Source of the DNA: Clostridiales bacterium
GTDB lineage: Bacteria; Bacillota; Clostridia; Lachnospirales; Lachnospiraceae
DNA: 64,000 bases
Direction of reading: 5' to 3'
NCBI GenBank assembly: GCA_023663185.1
Contig: JAMPHY010000001.1
Span: forward strand, 495,826 to 559,825
Numbering within the stretch: the first letter of the stretch is position 1; every line of letters begins with the position of its first letter. Positions 63,009 to 64,000 of this stretch are shown in pieces. Under the pieces are notes generated by a model. That model was not told the origin of the DNA, ran no database searches, and worked only from the letters and a program-made list of their open reading frames with translations. A program made the translations under genes and the position numbers.

Positions 63009-63470
63009 CTATTTTTTACTAAGTTTCCTTACGCATATCCAAATTACGACAGCAGTTGCGACAAAAAATTCTGCAAATATAATTGGTTTTCTAGATATAT
63101 CCGTTTCAAATAAAAGAAAGTCATTTTCCACAAAACATACTGCCAAAAAAATCAAATATACTACAAGGGCATACATGGCACACCCAAAAATCTGATGCCG
63201 TTTTTGTTCACGAACAAGCATCATCTGTTGCTGTTTTTCCAACATTTCGGTTTTCACTGATAAATCATATATTTCCGATGACTTTAGCAGATAATCCGTT
63301 GTAACATCAAAAATTGCGCTCATTGCCACTATCTTTTCCAACTCTGGGGTTGCCTGCCCGCTTTCCCACTTTGAAATAGATTGCCTTGAAACATCAAGTT
63401 TTTCAGCAAGTTGCTCTTGTGTTAAGTTGTTAGCTTTTCGTAGCGTTACTAGTTTTTCTGAAAAATTCAT
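63009..63470 (-). CDS. XRE-family regulator with membrane tail
   Basis: 153 residues. HTH_3 domain at residues 4-58 ([41 protein letters not shown]), then a helical linker and two hydrophobic segments (about 94-112, 129-147). A ribosome site AAGGAGG is seen before the ATG. Its architecture mirrors the XRE gene at 40626. Confidence 0.9.
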   Translation of the reverse strand: MNFSEKLVTLRKANNLTQEQLAEKLDVSRQSISKWESGQATPELEKIVAMSAIFDVTTDYLLKSSEIYDLSVKTEMLEKQQQMMLVREQKRHQIFGCAMYALVVYLIFLAVCFVENDFLLFETDISRKPIIFAEFFVATAVVIWICVRKLSKK

Positions 63471-63657
63471 ATTGTTTTTCCTCCTTGTTTTTGATACCTA
63501 GACCATACCAAAAACCTCGGTTGCATTCCATATATCTACTTATACATTTGCGCAACCAGTGGTAGAAACATAAAATCAATTTATAGAATTCTACATTTCC
63601 CAACTTGTACAGCTACTATAATACCATAATCACATTTTTTTCACTATCAAATTTCCA

Positions 63658-63762
63658 TTAAATTTCTTCATCCCTCCGCTTAGTCTTACTCTGCTGTCTG
63701 TTATGCTGTCGGCTTTCGTTCTGAAGTTCCCTTTCAAGGTTCTTCCTGTTATAGCTGATTAA
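63658..63762 (-). pseudogene. C-terminal fragment of a relaxase/mobilization protein
   Basis: Reading the minus strand, ISYNRKNLERELQNESRQHN then RQQSKTKRRDEEI ends at a TAA (63658-63660); the frame is closed by a stop just upstream near 63765. The charged, Gln/Arg-rich tail resembles the ends of Tn1549-family relaxases (from memory). This identifies the right end of the window as element debris. Confidence 0.5.
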
Positions 63763-63892
63763 TTATTGATAGCCGCCTGGGTGGCTGTTAAATATTTTTC
63801 AAATGACCATGGGGTTCAAATGCCCTTTGGAGAGGGTTCAAAAGTGAACACCCCCTCTGTCAACTGCCGCAGATTTTCAAACCGGCAAAAAA

Positions 63893-63942
63893 GCAAACAA
63901 GGGATTCCAGCAACAGCCAATGTACCGGAATCCCTTGTTTGC
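63893..63942 (-). terminator. strong terminator for a gene beyond the right edge
   Basis: Perfect 16-bp arms GCAAACAAGGGATTCC (63893-63908) and GGAATCCCTTGTTTGC (63927-63942), with TTTTTT on the minus strand after the stem. The region 63763-64000 otherwise shows no ORF of note. Confidence 0.9.
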
Positions 63943-64000
63943 GGCGGTTTTCCCGATATTCTGTTCATTCCCTTTGTATCAAATAAGCGGTTTACATTTC

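Overview
The window looks like chromosome from a low- to mid-GC Clostridia member, most likely a Lachnospiraceae-type gut anaerobe. Supporting signs are strong AGGAGG-type ribosome sites, the radA-clpC cluster, the purE-M-N-D order, a mannan phosphorolysis set (two GH130 enzymes plus an epimerase), VTC/CotH/DUF4956 genes, and BlaI/M56 and PadR/DUF1700/DUF4097 cassettes. No rRNA, tRNA or CRISPR array was seen. This is a judgement from protein families, not from a database search.

Region by region: 1-6.1 kb is a leftward stress and repair cluster (GntR-type regulator, ClpC, small protein, RadA running off the left edge) with an SH3 membrane protein and a zinc-ribbon protein. 6.2-9.8 kb is purE-purM-purN-purD behind a good promoter. 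9.9-13.3 kb holds an M29 aminopeptidase, two small membrane proteins and pyrE. 13.4-18.1 kb holds a HipA-like kinase, an aldo/keto reductase and an autoregulated BlaI/M56 pair. 18-22.4 kb has PspC, a membrane glycosyltransferase and the PadR/DUF1700/DUF4097 operon with palindromic operators. 22.7-32.5 kb covers a CE2-like esterase, an MFS transporter, CotH/DUF4956/VTC, and the mannoside phosphorylases with their epimerase. 32.6-36.3 kb encodes an HD-type protein and a hybrid histidine kinase.

The accessory part, 36.5-47.6 kb, is the most interesting. It carries three copies of a compact module that reads as an Fst/par-like type I toxin-antitoxin system: a 29-32 residue membrane peptide, a sense promoter, a convergent antisense promoter, a shared 13-bp hairpin, and a direct repeat particular to each copy that would let each antisense RNA recognise its own toxin start. 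Next to each copy lies a VanZ-family gene or a decayed piece of one, and between copies sit exchangeable cargo genes (acetyltransferase, Phd/RelE, regulator). Further right is a type III toxin-antitoxin locus (ToxN-like endoribonuclease, two full 37-nt antitoxin RNA repeats, attenuating terminator, promoter) abutting a truncated, frameshifted ATPase pseudogene.

47.6-60.7 kb returns to ordinary content: lipoproteins, a membrane-anchored PstS-like protein, a complete sugar ABC importer behind a consensus promoter, a nucleoside hydrolase, an XRE-AbrB regulator, an acyltransferase and a MATE exporter. From 61.4 kb to the right edge lie remnants of an integrative or mobilizable element: a TnpW-like gene with a stop codon, an Rpn-type nuclease, a small element protein, an XRE regulator and a relaxase tail fragment. 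Two large related hairpins (18.1 and 43.7 kb) are dispersed repeats of unknown role.
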